DNA from: Haladaptatus sp. DYF46
Lineage (GTDB): Archaea > Halobacteriota > Halobacteria > Halobacteriales > Haladaptataceae
Assembly: GCF_021083305.1 (NCBI RefSeq)
Contig: NZ_JAJFAY010000001.1
Location: forward strand, 868,001-932,000
Length of the DNA stretch: 64,000 nt
Reading direction: 5' to 3'
The number at the start of each line of letters is the position of its first letter. Within the stretch, counting starts at the first letter, position 1. Shown here in pieces: positions 17,271 through 24,984 of this stretch. The notes beneath the pieces were generated by a model. That model made no database searches, was not told the DNA's origin, and was given only the letters and a program-made list of their open reading frames with translations. Position numbers and translations under genes: made by a program.

Positions 17271-18437
17271 TCAGTGCAGCGCGGCGTCGAACGCCTGCTG
17301 GAGGTCCGCTTTCAGGTCGTCCACGTGTTCGATGCCGATGCTGGCGCGGATGAGGCCGTCGGTGAGTCCCGCCGCCAAGCGCTCTTCCTTCGGAATCGCG
17401 GCGTGGGTCATCGTCGCGGGTTGTTCGATGAGCGACTCGACGCCGCCGAGGCTTTCCGCGAGGGTGAACACCTCCGTCTCGCTCACCACGTCGGCGGCCT
17501 CTTCGAGCGTGGCGTCGAGTTCGAAGCTGACCATGCCGCCGAAGTCGGTCATCTGCTCGGCCGCGAGTTCGTGGTTCGGATGCGATTCCAAACCGGGATA
17601 GTAGACGGTGTCCACCGCGTCGTGGTCGTCCAACCACGCCGCGATGTCGCGGGCGTTGTCGCAGTGGCGGTCCATCCGCACGCCGAGGGTCTTCGTCCCG
17701 CGCAGGACGAGGAAACTGTCGTGCGGGCCGGGGGTCGCGCCGACGCTGTTCTGGTAGAACCCGATTCGCTCGTCCAAGTCGGCGTCGTCCGTGACCAGCG
17801 CGCCGCCGACCACGTCCGAGTGACCGCCGAGGTACTTCGTCAGGGAGTGGGACACGATGTCCGCGCCGAGTTCGAGCGGACGCTGGAGGTACGGCGTTGC
17901 GAAGGTGTTGTCCACCGCACACAGCGCATCCGCTTCCGCCGCGATATCGACCATCGCGGCGATGTCCACGATGTTGAGGAGCGGGTTCGTCGGCGTCTCG
18001 ACCCACAGCAGTTCGGTGTTCTCGCGCACCGCGTCGGACACCTCGCTCGGGTCGGTCATGTCCACGAAGGAGAACTCGATATCGTAGTCGGCGTACACCT
18101 GCGTGAAGATTCGGTGGGTGCCGCCGTACACGTCCTCGCTGGCGATGACGTGGTCGCCCGAAGAGAGCAGGTTGAGGACGGTGTTGATGGACCCCATTCC
18201 GCTGGAGAAGACGCGGCCGTACTCGCCCCCTTCGAGGCTGGCGAGGTTCGCTTCGAGGTCGGTTCGCGTCGGGTTGCCCGTGCGGGAGTACTCGTAGCCG
18301 CGGTGGTCGCCCGGCCCGTCCTGCACGTACGTCGAGTTGGCGTAGATCGGCGTCATCAGCGCGCCCGTCTCCTCGTCGGGTTCCTGTCCGGCGTGGATGG
18401 AACGCGTTTCGAACTCGAAATCGTCGCTGTCGGTCAT
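17271..18437 (-). CDS. Cystathionine gamma-synthase/gamma-lyase family PLP enzyme
   Basis: A 388-residue Cys/Met metabolism PLP enzyme. Visible marks are [12 protein letters not shown] near the start, [10 protein letters not shown] (about 49-58), [13 protein letters not shown], the PLP aspartate in [12 protein letters not shown] (about 174-185), and the Schiff-base lysine Lys201 in [13 protein letters not shown]. The C-terminal [19 protein letters not shown] is family-specific. It could make cystathionine from an activated homoserine or cleave it to cysteine; the residues I can see do not decide. With the cysteine synthase at 6896 and MetE genes at 22767, it supports interconversion of cysteine and methionine. 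The start at 18437 is an ATG. Confidence 0.87.
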   Translation of the reverse strand: MTDSDDFEFETRSIHAGQEPDEETGALMTPIYANSTYVQDGPGDHRGYEYSRTGNPTRTDLEANLASLEGGEYGRVFSSGMGSINTVLNLLSSGDHVIASEDVYGGTHRIFTQVYADYDIEFSFVDMTDPSEVSDAVRENTELLWVETPTNPLLNIVDIAAMVDIAAEADALCAVDNTFATPYLQRPLELGADIVSHSLTKYLGGHSDVVGGALVTDDADLDERIGFYQNSVGATPGPHDSFLVLRGTKTLGVRMDRHCDNARDIAAWLDDHDAVDTVYYPGLESHPNHELAAEQMTDFGGMVSFELDATLEEAADVVSETEVFTLAESLGGVESLIEQPATMTHAAIPKEERLAAGLTDGLIRASIGIEHVDDLKADLQQAFDAALH

Positions 18438-18667
18438 GCGCGAGGGAACGAACCCGAGGAGGGTTATCCTTTCGTCTCGCGGTCGGAACGAAGAGGCACG
18501 TAGGGGCGACGTGGCGGACGGGGTCCACCAGCGGTGGTGGCGCGATTTGCCTCCCTGCGACGTGGCGTTTCGGCCGGATCCGTGCGAAACCGACCCGCGG
18601 CGGTGAACGCTCGGCGATGAGGAACGTATCTTTTATAACCGTCACTGAACAAGAGCGTCATACGACT

Positions 18668-18958
18668 ATGCCGAGCTCGAACGGACCGTACAACACCACC
18701 CGAGAGAAACTGTCGAACAATCCCCGCGACCGTGGCACCTCGCCACCACAGCGTGCAGTCCAGCAGTACGAGAACGGACAGAAAGTCCACCTCAAAATCG
18801 ACCCGAGCGTCCGCAAAGGTCGCTTCCACCCGCGATTCAACGGTCGAACGGGTGAGGTCGTCGGTCAGCAGGGCAAAGCGTACAAAGTCATCATCAACGA
18901 CGGCGGCAAGGAAAAGACGCTCATCACCCAGCCCGCACACCTCCGCGCACAGAAGTAA
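18668..18958 (+). CDS. rpl21e: 50S ribosomal protein L21e
   Basis: A 96-residue ribosomal protein with the L21e start [20 protein letters not shown] and [24 protein letters not shown] patterns. It is the first gene of the conserved archaeal run L21e-Rpb4-DUF655-RsmA. TATA-like ATCTTTTATAAC lies at about 18628-18640. The start at 18668 fits the family; an upstream in-frame start at 18617 would lie before the TATA. Confidence 0.95.
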   Translation: MPSSNGPYNTTREKLSNNPRDRGTSPPQRAVQQYENGQKVHLKIDPSVRKGRFHPRFNGRTGEVVGQQGKAYKVIINDGGKEKTLITQPAHLRAQK

Positions 18959-18961
18959 GTC

Positions 18962-19318
18962 ATGACCATCTTCAAGGAAAAGCTCGACGAGGAGTATCTC
19001 ACGACGCCGGAGGCGAAGGAACTCCTCGCGGACATCGAACGCGAACGTGCGCTCGACGAGGACCGCGAGATGCCCTACAACCTCTCCCGTGCCATCGAGC
19101 ACGTCAACCGATTCGCCGTCCTCGATGCCGAGGAGTCGCGCGAACTGGTCGAGGAACTGCTCGAACTCGAAAAAGTAAACGGCGCGACGGCGTACAAAAT
19201 TGCCGACCTCCTGCCGCAGGACCGCGACGAACTGCGGGCGATTTACGCTCAGGAGCGGTTTACCCTCTCGGGCGACGAGTTGGACGAGATACTGAACGTC
19301 GTGGCGAAGTACGAGTAA
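18962..19318 (+). CDS. rpoF: DNA-directed RNA polymerase subunit F (Rpb4)
   Basis: A 118-residue Rpb4-family protein: N-terminal EYLTTPEAKELLADIERER, then YNLSRAIEHVNRFA, and the helical HRDC-like C-terminus with VNGATAYKIADLLPQDRDEL. It pairs with subunit E (Rpb7) to form the stalk of the archaeal RNA polymerase. It begins three bases after the L21e stop, so the genes share a message. Confidence 0.93.
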   Translation: MTIFKEKLDEEYLTTPEAKELLADIERERALDEDREMPYNLSRAIEHVNRFAVLDAEESRELVEELLELEKVNGATAYKIADLLPQDRDELRAIYAQERFTLSGDELDEILNVVAKYE

Positions 19319-19361
19319 CTTCACCGATTCTTTAAGTTGCTCGTCGCCGTATTTGGTTGCA

Positions 19362-19934
19362 ATGAGTGAATCCGAGACTGACAGCGAAGCGTCGGCTGTT
19401 GTACTCGACTTCCTGCCGAACGGTCGTGCGGAGGACGACCGTCCCCAGTACCAGAAGGAACCGCTCGCGTACGTCTTGACGGAATCCGATTTCCATCTGC
19501 TCGAACTCACGCTCGAACAGGAAGCGAGCGTCGGTATCGGCGACAGCATTCCCATCGAACCGCCCGCCGCCCGCGAGAACGTGACCAACGTTCGAGAAGT
19601 CGCATATAGCGACCTCACGTCCGCGGCGCAGTCGGAACTCGAACACGCCGTCACGGACGTCGTGAACCGTCACGAGCGCCGATTCGTCGACTTCTACAAC
19701 GACGCCCAACCGATAACCCTCCGACTCCACCAGTTGAACCTCCTTCCCGGCATCGGGAAGAAACTGCGCAATCACGTCCTCGAAACGCGAAAGCGAAAGC
19801 CGTTCGAGAGCTTCGACGACCTCGAAGACCGCGTTTCGGGGCTTCACAACCCGAAGGACGTGCTCGTGGACCGAATCCTCGAAGAGATACGCGAGGACGA
19901 TTTGAAGTATCGGACGTTCGTTCGCTACGACTGA
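19362..19934 (+). CDS. DUF655 family protein (putative RNA-binding, HhH-containing)
   Basis: A 190-residue DUF655 protein. Residues about 18-70 contain the LDFLPNGRAED and KEPLAYVLTESDFHLLEL pattern; 125-165 hold a helix-hairpin-helix region (LNLLPGIGKKLRNHVLETRK), and the protein ends DDLKYRTFVRYD. DUF655 genes almost always sit between Rpb4 and RsmA in archaea, suggesting a ribosome or transcription link, but no function is established. TTTAAG at 19331 could be an internal promoter. ATG 19362 is preferred over a TTG nine bases upstream. Confidence 0.88.
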   Translation: MSESETDSEASAVVLDFLPNGRAEDDRPQYQKEPLAYVLTESDFHLLELTLEQEASVGIGDSIPIEPPAARENVTNVREVAYSDLTSAAQSELEHAVTDVVNRHERRFVDFYNDAQPITLRLHQLNLLPGIGKKLRNHVLETRKRKPFESFDDLEDRVSGLHNPKDVLVDRILEEIREDDLKYRTFVRYD

Positions 19935-20047
19935 CGCGAGCGCTCGGTCGTTTTCGCTCGCTTTCCGTTTCCACCCGAAGAGCGCCGACTAACGTCGGTC
20001 GGAACTCGGTGGGTTTACGCCGCTCGCACCGATAGAGGGGGGCAACG

Positions 20048-20932
20048 ATGGAACGCTCGCCACCCGAGGAACCCGGTACGAGGGACCCCGACGCGCTGAT
20101 TCGCCGTGCGGGCGCACGGGCCGACCCGAACCGCGACCAGCACTTCCTCGTGGACGACCGCGTCGTGGATAGAATACCGACGTACGCCGACGGCTGGGAC
20201 CTCGAACACGTCCTCGAAATCGGCGGCGGCCCGGGTGTTCTGACCGACCGCTTGCTCGCGGCAGCGGACCGCGTGACGGTCATCGAACGCGACCCGACGT
20301 TCGCGGAGTTCATCCGACGGGAGTTTCGAGCGGAGTGCGACGCGGGTCGCCTGACGGTCGTCGAGGGCGACGCGCTGTCGGTCGAACTTCCCGACTTCTC
20401 GGCCTGCATTGCCAACCTTCCATATGGGATTTCGAGCGAAATCGCGTTTCGACTCCTCCCGCTCGGAAAACCGATGCTACTCATGTTCCAAAAGGAGTTC
20501 GCCGAACGTATGGCCGCGGAGGCGGGAAGCGACGACTACGGCCGACTCTCCGTGACGGCACAACACTACGCCGACGTGAGCGTCGTGGAGACGGTTCCGC
20601 GCGAGGCGTTCGCGCCGCAACCCGAGGTCGAGAGCGCGATCGTGCGAACGATTCCCCGAGACCCGGAGTACGAGGTGGACGACGAGGAATTCTTCCTCGA
20701 CTTCGTGAAAGCGGTGTTCACCCAGCGTCGGAAGACGATTCGAAACGGGATTCGGAACACGGCCCACATCTCGGGACTGGACGACCCGGACGCCGTCGTC
20801 GATGCGCTCGAATCGCCCGATGACGACGCGCTGGACGAGGACATCCTCCGAAAGCGCGCCGGGAAGGTTTCGCCCGTGGAGTTCGCCGCGATGGCACGGG
20901 TCGCAGACCAGTTCGGACGGGGTGGTGGTTGA
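20048..20932 (+). CDS. rsmA: 16S rRNA dimethyladenosine transferase (KsgA/Dim1)
   Basis: A 294-residue Rossmann-fold methyltransferase. It has QHFLVDDRVVDRI, the SAM-binding loop LEIGGGPGVLT (about 57-67), an acidic motif-II region VIERD and motif IV NLPYGISS, all typical of KsgA/Dim1. It dimethylates two adjacent adenosines in helix 45 of 16S rRNA during small-subunit assembly. It follows DUF655 in the conserved order, and its TGA shares an A with the ATG of the following MscS gene. Confidence 0.93.
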   Translation: MERSPPEEPGTRDPDALIRRAGARADPNRDQHFLVDDRVVDRIPTYADGWDLEHVLEIGGGPGVLTDRLLAAADRVTVIERDPTFAEFIRREFRAECDAGRLTVVEGDALSVELPDFSACIANLPYGISSEIAFRLLPLGKPMLLMFQKEFAERMAAEAGSDDYGRLSVTAQHYADVSVVETVPREAFAPQPEVESAIVRTIPRDPEYEVDDEEFFLDFVKAVFTQRRKTIRNGIRNTAHISGLDDPDAVVDALESPDDDALDEDILRKRAGKVSPVEFAAMARVADQFGRGGG

Positions 20933-22131
20933 TGGCAGGGAACCTGATCAGTTGGTTCGACGACTTCATCTGGATCGATATCCGCGTCTTCATCACCGCG
21001 TTCGTCCTGATCGCCCTACTTGCCGGATTCGCCGTTGCGTGGCGCGGACGGCAGAAGTTACAGGAAACGATGCCGAACGCGTTGGTAAACGTCATCGTGG
21101 CCGGGGCGTTCGGGATTTTCGTCGTGTTGGCGGCGATAACGTTGTTGTTCCTCTGGGAGGTCGTCAACTCGGCCCTGTTGGTCCTCAGCGAAACCAACAT
21201 ATCACAATACATAAACAGCGAAAACGCCGTTAAGATCTCTTTCTCGGTCGCCATCCTCTCCATCGGCTACGTCGTCTCGGGCATCACACAGGAAGGAATC
21301 GACCGACTCTCACGGCGACGGGAGACGCTTTCTCGGCACCAAGCGCAGGTGCTCTACCGTCTGACGCAGATCTCCGTGTACGTCGTCGCCGGGGCGACGA
21401 TTCTCGGGGTCTGGGACATCGATCTCACCGGCCTCCTCGTCGGTGCGGGATTTCTCGGAATCGTGGTCGGTATGGCCGCCCGACAGACGCTCGGGTCGCT
21501 GTTGGCGGGATTCATGCTGATGTTCGCCCGCCCGTTCGAAATCGGCGACTGGGTGATAATCGAGGAGGAGGAAGGAATCGTGACGGACATCTCCATCGTC
21601 AACACGCGAATCCAGACGTTCGACGGCGAGTACGTGATGATTCCGAACGATACGGTCGGCGGGAGCACCATCGTCAACCGCAGTCGGAAGGGCCGGTTGC
21701 GGTTGGAGGTGGACGTCGGCGTCGATTACGACGCGGACGTCGAACGGGCCGCCGATTTGGCGAAGGAAGTTATGCGTGACCAAGACGACGTACTGGCCGT
21801 GCCGTCGCCCCAAGTCGTCTCGAAGGAGTTCGGCGATTCGGCCATCGTCCTCGGCCTTCGCTTCTGGATAGACAAGCCGAGCGCGCGCCGGAAGTGGCGG
21901 GCGAAGACGGCGGTCATCAACGAGGTAAAGGAAGCCTTCGACGGCGAGGGAGTCAAGATTCCGTACCCGCAGCGCGAACTCTCCGGTCGCGCGGAGACGA
22001 ACGGCTTTCAGGTCGCCGGGCAACGCGAGCGAGTACGTGAGCGCAACCCGACGGCCGATGGCGGGGAAACGACCGACGACGGCGCGACCGATGGCGGTAC
22101 GGTACCGAACGACGGAGGGGAGAACGAATGA
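20932..22131 (+). CDS. MscS-family mechanosensitive channel
   Basis: A 399-residue membrane protein with four or more hydrophobic spans (about 18-37, 52-85, 100-118, 150-200). The pore region is VGMAARQTLGSLLAGFMLMF, followed by FEIGDWVIIEEEEGIVTDIS and the beta-domain VMIPNDTVGGSTIVN. A disordered Thr/Gly/Asp-rich tail ends the protein. It is translationally coupled to rsmA (TGATG) and overlaps the next methyltransferase gene (ATGA), so it sits inside a translation operon. It may give osmotic release; why it is placed here is unknown. Confidence 0.87.
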   Translation: MAGNLISWFDDFIWIDIRVFITAFVLIALLAGFAVAWRGRQKLQETMPNALVNVIVAGAFGIFVVLAAITLLFLWEVVNSALLVLSETNISQYINSENAVKISFSVAILSIGYVVSGITQEGIDRLSRRRETLSRHQAQVLYRLTQISVYVVAGATILGVWDIDLTGLLVGAGFLGIVVGMAARQTLGSLLAGFMLMFARPFEIGDWVIIEEEEGIVTDISIVNTRIQTFDGEYVMIPNDTVGGSTIVNRSRKGRLRLEVDVGVDYDADVERAADLAKEVMRDQDDVLAVPSPQVVSKEFGDSAIVLGLRFWIDKPSARRKWRAKTAVINEVKEAFDGEGVKIPYPQRELSGRAETNGFQVAGQRERVRERNPTADGGETTDDGATDGGTVPNDGGENE

Positions 22132-22703
22132 CGGACCTCGCGGAGCGACGTGGCACGGAGACGAAGGTGTACCAACCGGCTGAGGACTCACACCTCCTCG
22201 CCGAAACGGCGGCGGCGGAGATAGCGGGCGACGAGTTGGTCCTCGAAGTCGGAACGGGGTCGGGGTACGTCTCGGAGTACGTGGCCGAGGAAACAGGTGC
22301 CCGTGTCGTGGGGGCGGACGTGAATCCACACGCCTGCGAGCGCGCACGCGAGCGCGGCGTCGAGGCGGTGCGAGCGGACTTGGTGTCCCCGTTCCACGAC
22401 GGGGCGTTCGACGCGGTGGTGTTCAATCCGCCGTATCTGCCGACCGACCCCGATGAAGAGCGGGACGATTGGATGGAGCGCGCCCTGTCCGGTGGCGAAT
22501 CGGGGCGAGAGGTCATCGACCCGTTCCTCGATGCGGTCGGTCGGGTCCTCGCGCCGGACGGTCGGGTTTTCCTCCTCGTCAGCAGTCTCTCCGGCGTCGA
22601 AGAGGTCGTCTCGCGGGCGGGAGAGAACGGGTTCAGCGCCGTCGCGCTCCGCGACGAGTCGTTCCCGTTCGAGACGCTGACGATACTGAAGCTCCTCCGC
22701 TGA
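22128..22703 (+). CDS. HemK2/MTQ2-type N5-glutamine protein methyltransferase
   Basis: A 191-residue class I methyltransferase. It begins near VYQPAEDSHLLAE, a HemK2 hallmark, has the SAM loop LEVGTGSGYVSEYVA (about 39-53), ADVNPHAC, and the catalytic NPPY at residues 100-103 in FNPPYLPTD. Eukaryotic and archaeal Mtq2 proteins, with Trm112, methylate the GGQ glutamine of the release factor. That role is inferred. It overlaps the MscS gene by 4 bases (ATGA). Confidence 0.85.
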   Translation: MTDLAERRGTETKVYQPAEDSHLLAETAAAEIAGDELVLEVGTGSGYVSEYVAEETGARVVGADVNPHACERARERGVEAVRADLVSPFHDGAFDAVVFNPPYLPTDPDEERDDWMERALSGGESGREVIDPFLDAVGRVLAPDGRVFLLVSSLSGVEEVVSRAGENGFSAVALRDESFPFETLTILKLLR

Positions 22704-22716
22704 TTATCCACGGTTA

Positions 22717-22740
22717 TTTTCCCGAACGGAAAATATTAAA
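22717..22740 (+). promoter_or_regulatory. Palindrome and TATA box upstream of the methionine synthase pair
   Basis: TTTTCC-CGAAC-GGAAAA (22717-22733) runs directly into AAATATTAAA (22731-22740), a TATA-like box about 27 bases before the ATG at 22767. The overlap of palindrome and core promoter fits a repressor operator, perhaps for sulfur or methionine control. It could also form a terminator hairpin for the gene upstream. Confidence 0.5.
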
Positions 22741-22766
22741 CGCCGGCATATCTTAGCCCCGGGTAC

Positions 22767-23762
22767 ATGACTGAGCGAATCGCCACGACGACGGGGTTGT
22801 TCCCGCTCCCCGATTGGGCGAAAGACGACCTCTCGGACCTGAAAGGCCATCAGAAACACGACCTCATCTCGGGCGACGAGGGACCCGAGTTGACCGCGGT
22901 GTACGACGACGCTCGCTCGGAAGTCGTCGCGGTCCAGCAGGACGCCGGACTCGACCGAATCGTCGAAGGGCAACTGCGCTGGGACGACATGCTCGCCCAC
23001 CCGCTGACGGTCCACGACGCCGTCGAAACGGGCGGGATCGTGCGGTACTACGACAACAACAACTTCTACCGTGACCCGGTCGTCGTGGACGAACTCGGTT
23101 TCGACGGCGACGTAGCCGGTGAACTGGAATCCGCCGCCGAACTCGCCGACGACGTACAGGCCGTCCTCCCCGGCCCGTACTCGCTCGCCGACCTCGCCAC
23201 CGACGAGTACTACGGCGACGACGAGGAGTTCCTCGCCGCCGTCGCGGAGTTCCTCGCGGGGGAAGTCGACGCGTTCCCGAGCGTCGAAACCCTGTTCCTC
23301 CTCGAACCCTCGCTCGTGGTGAACCCGCCGGAGGACGGCGAGGACGCCCGCGCCAGCGAGGCCATCGACGCGGTTGCGAACGCGACGGACGCCGACGTGG
23401 TGGTTCAGCCCTACTTCGGGTCGCTCACCGAGAAGGTTCACGCACACGTCCTCGACGCCGACATCGACGCGCTCGGATACGACCTCGTGACGGACCACGA
23501 GGGTTGTCTCTCCAACATCAACGAGTTCGGGACGACTGATTCGGTGTCGCTCGGACTGGTCGACGGACAGAACACGCTGGTCGAATCGCCGGAAACCGTC
23601 GCCGAGCGGGTCGACTGGTTCGAGGAGAACACGCCGGTCAACGGGTTCGAGAAGGAGTATCTGACGACGAACACGGAACCGTTCTACCTGCCGTACAACA
23701 AGTTCGAGGAGAAAGTTGCCGTCCTCGGCGAAGCCGCGCGGTTGGAGGAGGTGCAAATATGA
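22767..23762 (+). CDS. MetE-like protein, N-terminal-domain type (methionine synthase partner)
   Basis: A 331-residue UroD/MetE-fold protein. It has TTTGLFPLPDWAKDDL at the start, QAVLPGPYSLADLAT (about 130-145), and FLLEPSLVVNPP and VVQPYFGSL strands typical of MetE barrels. It lacks the paired His-x-Cys zinc site of the catalytic half encoded just downstream, and overlaps that gene by ATGA. It therefore looks like a partner or substrate-handling half. The transcript is probably nearly leaderless given the TATA at 22731. An independent methyltransferase role cannot be excluded. Confidence 0.75.
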   Translation: MTERIATTTGLFPLPDWAKDDLSDLKGHQKHDLISGDEGPELTAVYDDARSEVVAVQQDAGLDRIVEGQLRWDDMLAHPLTVHDAVETGGIVRYYDNNNFYRDPVVVDELGFDGDVAGELESAAELADDVQAVLPGPYSLADLATDEYYGDDEEFLAAVAEFLAGEVDAFPSVETLFLLEPSLVVNPPEDGEDARASEAIDAVANATDADVVVQPYFGSLTEKVHAHVLDADIDALGYDLVTDHEGCLSNINEFGTTDSVSLGLVDGQNTLVESPETVAERVDWFEENTPVNGFEKEYLTTNTEPFYLPYNKFEEKVAVLGEAARLEEVQI

Positions 23763-24886
23763 GTGGCGAGTCGCCACGCGACTCGAAAAACGAGCGGGGA
23801 GGAACGACCCGCGAGTCGCGAAACGATGCTCGAAACCAATTCAAGCCCGACGACCACGACAACGACCACTTCATCCTGACGACCATCGTCGGAAGTTATC
23901 CCAAGCCGAAGTGGGTGGACCGCTCGCGAGAACTCTACGAGGACCCGGACGCTGACTTCGACGAAGAGGCGTGGGAGGAGGCACAGATCGACGCGTCGCG
24001 TCTCATCACGAAGGAACACGAGCGCGCCGGATTGGACGTCGTCGTGGACGGCGAGATGCGGCGCAACGAGATGGTCGAGTACTTCGCCCACCGAATCTCG
24101 GGCTACGAGTTCAACGGTCCGGTGAAGGTGTGGGGACACAACTACTTCGACAAACCGAGCGTCGTCACGGAAGTCGAGTACGACGACACGTGGCTCGTGG
24201 ACGAGTACGAGTTCACGAGCGAGGTGGCCGGACGCCCGGTCAAGGTTCCCATCACCGGCCCCTACACGCTGGCGAGTTGGAGCTTCAACGAGGCCTACGA
24301 CGACGAGGAGTCGCTGGCCTACGACCTCGCGGACCTCGTGAACGAGGAGATCGAGAAACTGGTCGATTCGGGCGCGCGCTACATCCAAATCGACGAACCC
24401 GCGCTGGCGACGACCCCGGACGACCACGCCATCGTCGGCGAGTGTCTGGAACGCATCGTGGATGGAATCCCGGAGGACGTCTACCTCGGACTGCACGTCT
24501 GTTACGGCGACTACTCGCGCATCTACCCCGAGATGCTCGACTACCCGGTGGACGAGTTCGACCTCGAACTCGCCAACGGCGACTACGACCAACTCGACGT
24601 GTTCCGCGACCCCGAGTTCACCGCGAACCTCGCGCTCGGCGTCACCGACGCCCACACCGCCGAAGTCGAGAGCGTCGAGGAGATAAAGGAGAACATCCAG
24701 AAAGGTCTGGAAATCGTCCCGCCGGAACAACTGACCGTCAGCCCCGACTGCGGCCTGAAACTCCTCCCGCGCGAGGTCGCGTACGGCAAGATGGCGAACA
24801 TGGTGCAGGCGGCGCGCGAAGTCGAAGCCGAACTCGACTCCGGCGAAATCGACGTCTCCGCGTCGCCCGTCTCGGCCGACGACTGA
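23759..24886 (+). CDS. metE: Methionine synthase, cobalamin-independent MetE catalytic domain
   Basis: A 375-residue MetE C-terminal-type barrel. The zinc ligands are present in order: His246 and Cys248 in LGLHVCYGDYSR, a glutamate in FDLELANG (about 270) and Cys331 in SPDCGLK. Homocysteine-binding IDEPAL lies at 211-216. It methylates homocysteine to methionine. Archaeal enzymes often use a methyl donor other than methyl-tetrahydrofolate-triglutamate. An unusual polar stretch of about 35 residues precedes the conserved TTIVGSYPKPKW. Overlaps the upstream gene by 4 bases. Confidence 0.87.
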   Translation: MSGESPRDSKNERGGTTRESRNDARNQFKPDDHDNDHFILTTIVGSYPKPKWVDRSRELYEDPDADFDEEAWEEAQIDASRLITKEHERAGLDVVVDGEMRRNEMVEYFAHRISGYEFNGPVKVWGHNYFDKPSVVTEVEYDDTWLVDEYEFTSEVAGRPVKVPITGPYTLASWSFNEAYDDEESLAYDLADLVNEEIEKLVDSGARYIQIDEPALATTPDDHAIVGECLERIVDGIPEDVYLGLHVCYGDYSRIYPEMLDYPVDEFDLELANGDYDQLDVFRDPEFTANLALGVTDAHTAEVESVEEIKENIQKGLEIVPPEQLTVSPDCGLKLLPREVAYGKMANMVQAAREVEAELDSGEIDVSASPVSADD

Positions 24887-24984
24887 CGACCGAACACCCG
24901 TTTCGAAGCCGATCCGCGGTTCGGTTTTACTCGCGTTTCCGTTCTGCCTCCTCGAAAAAAGTGTCGAGCGATGCGTTCGCGATT

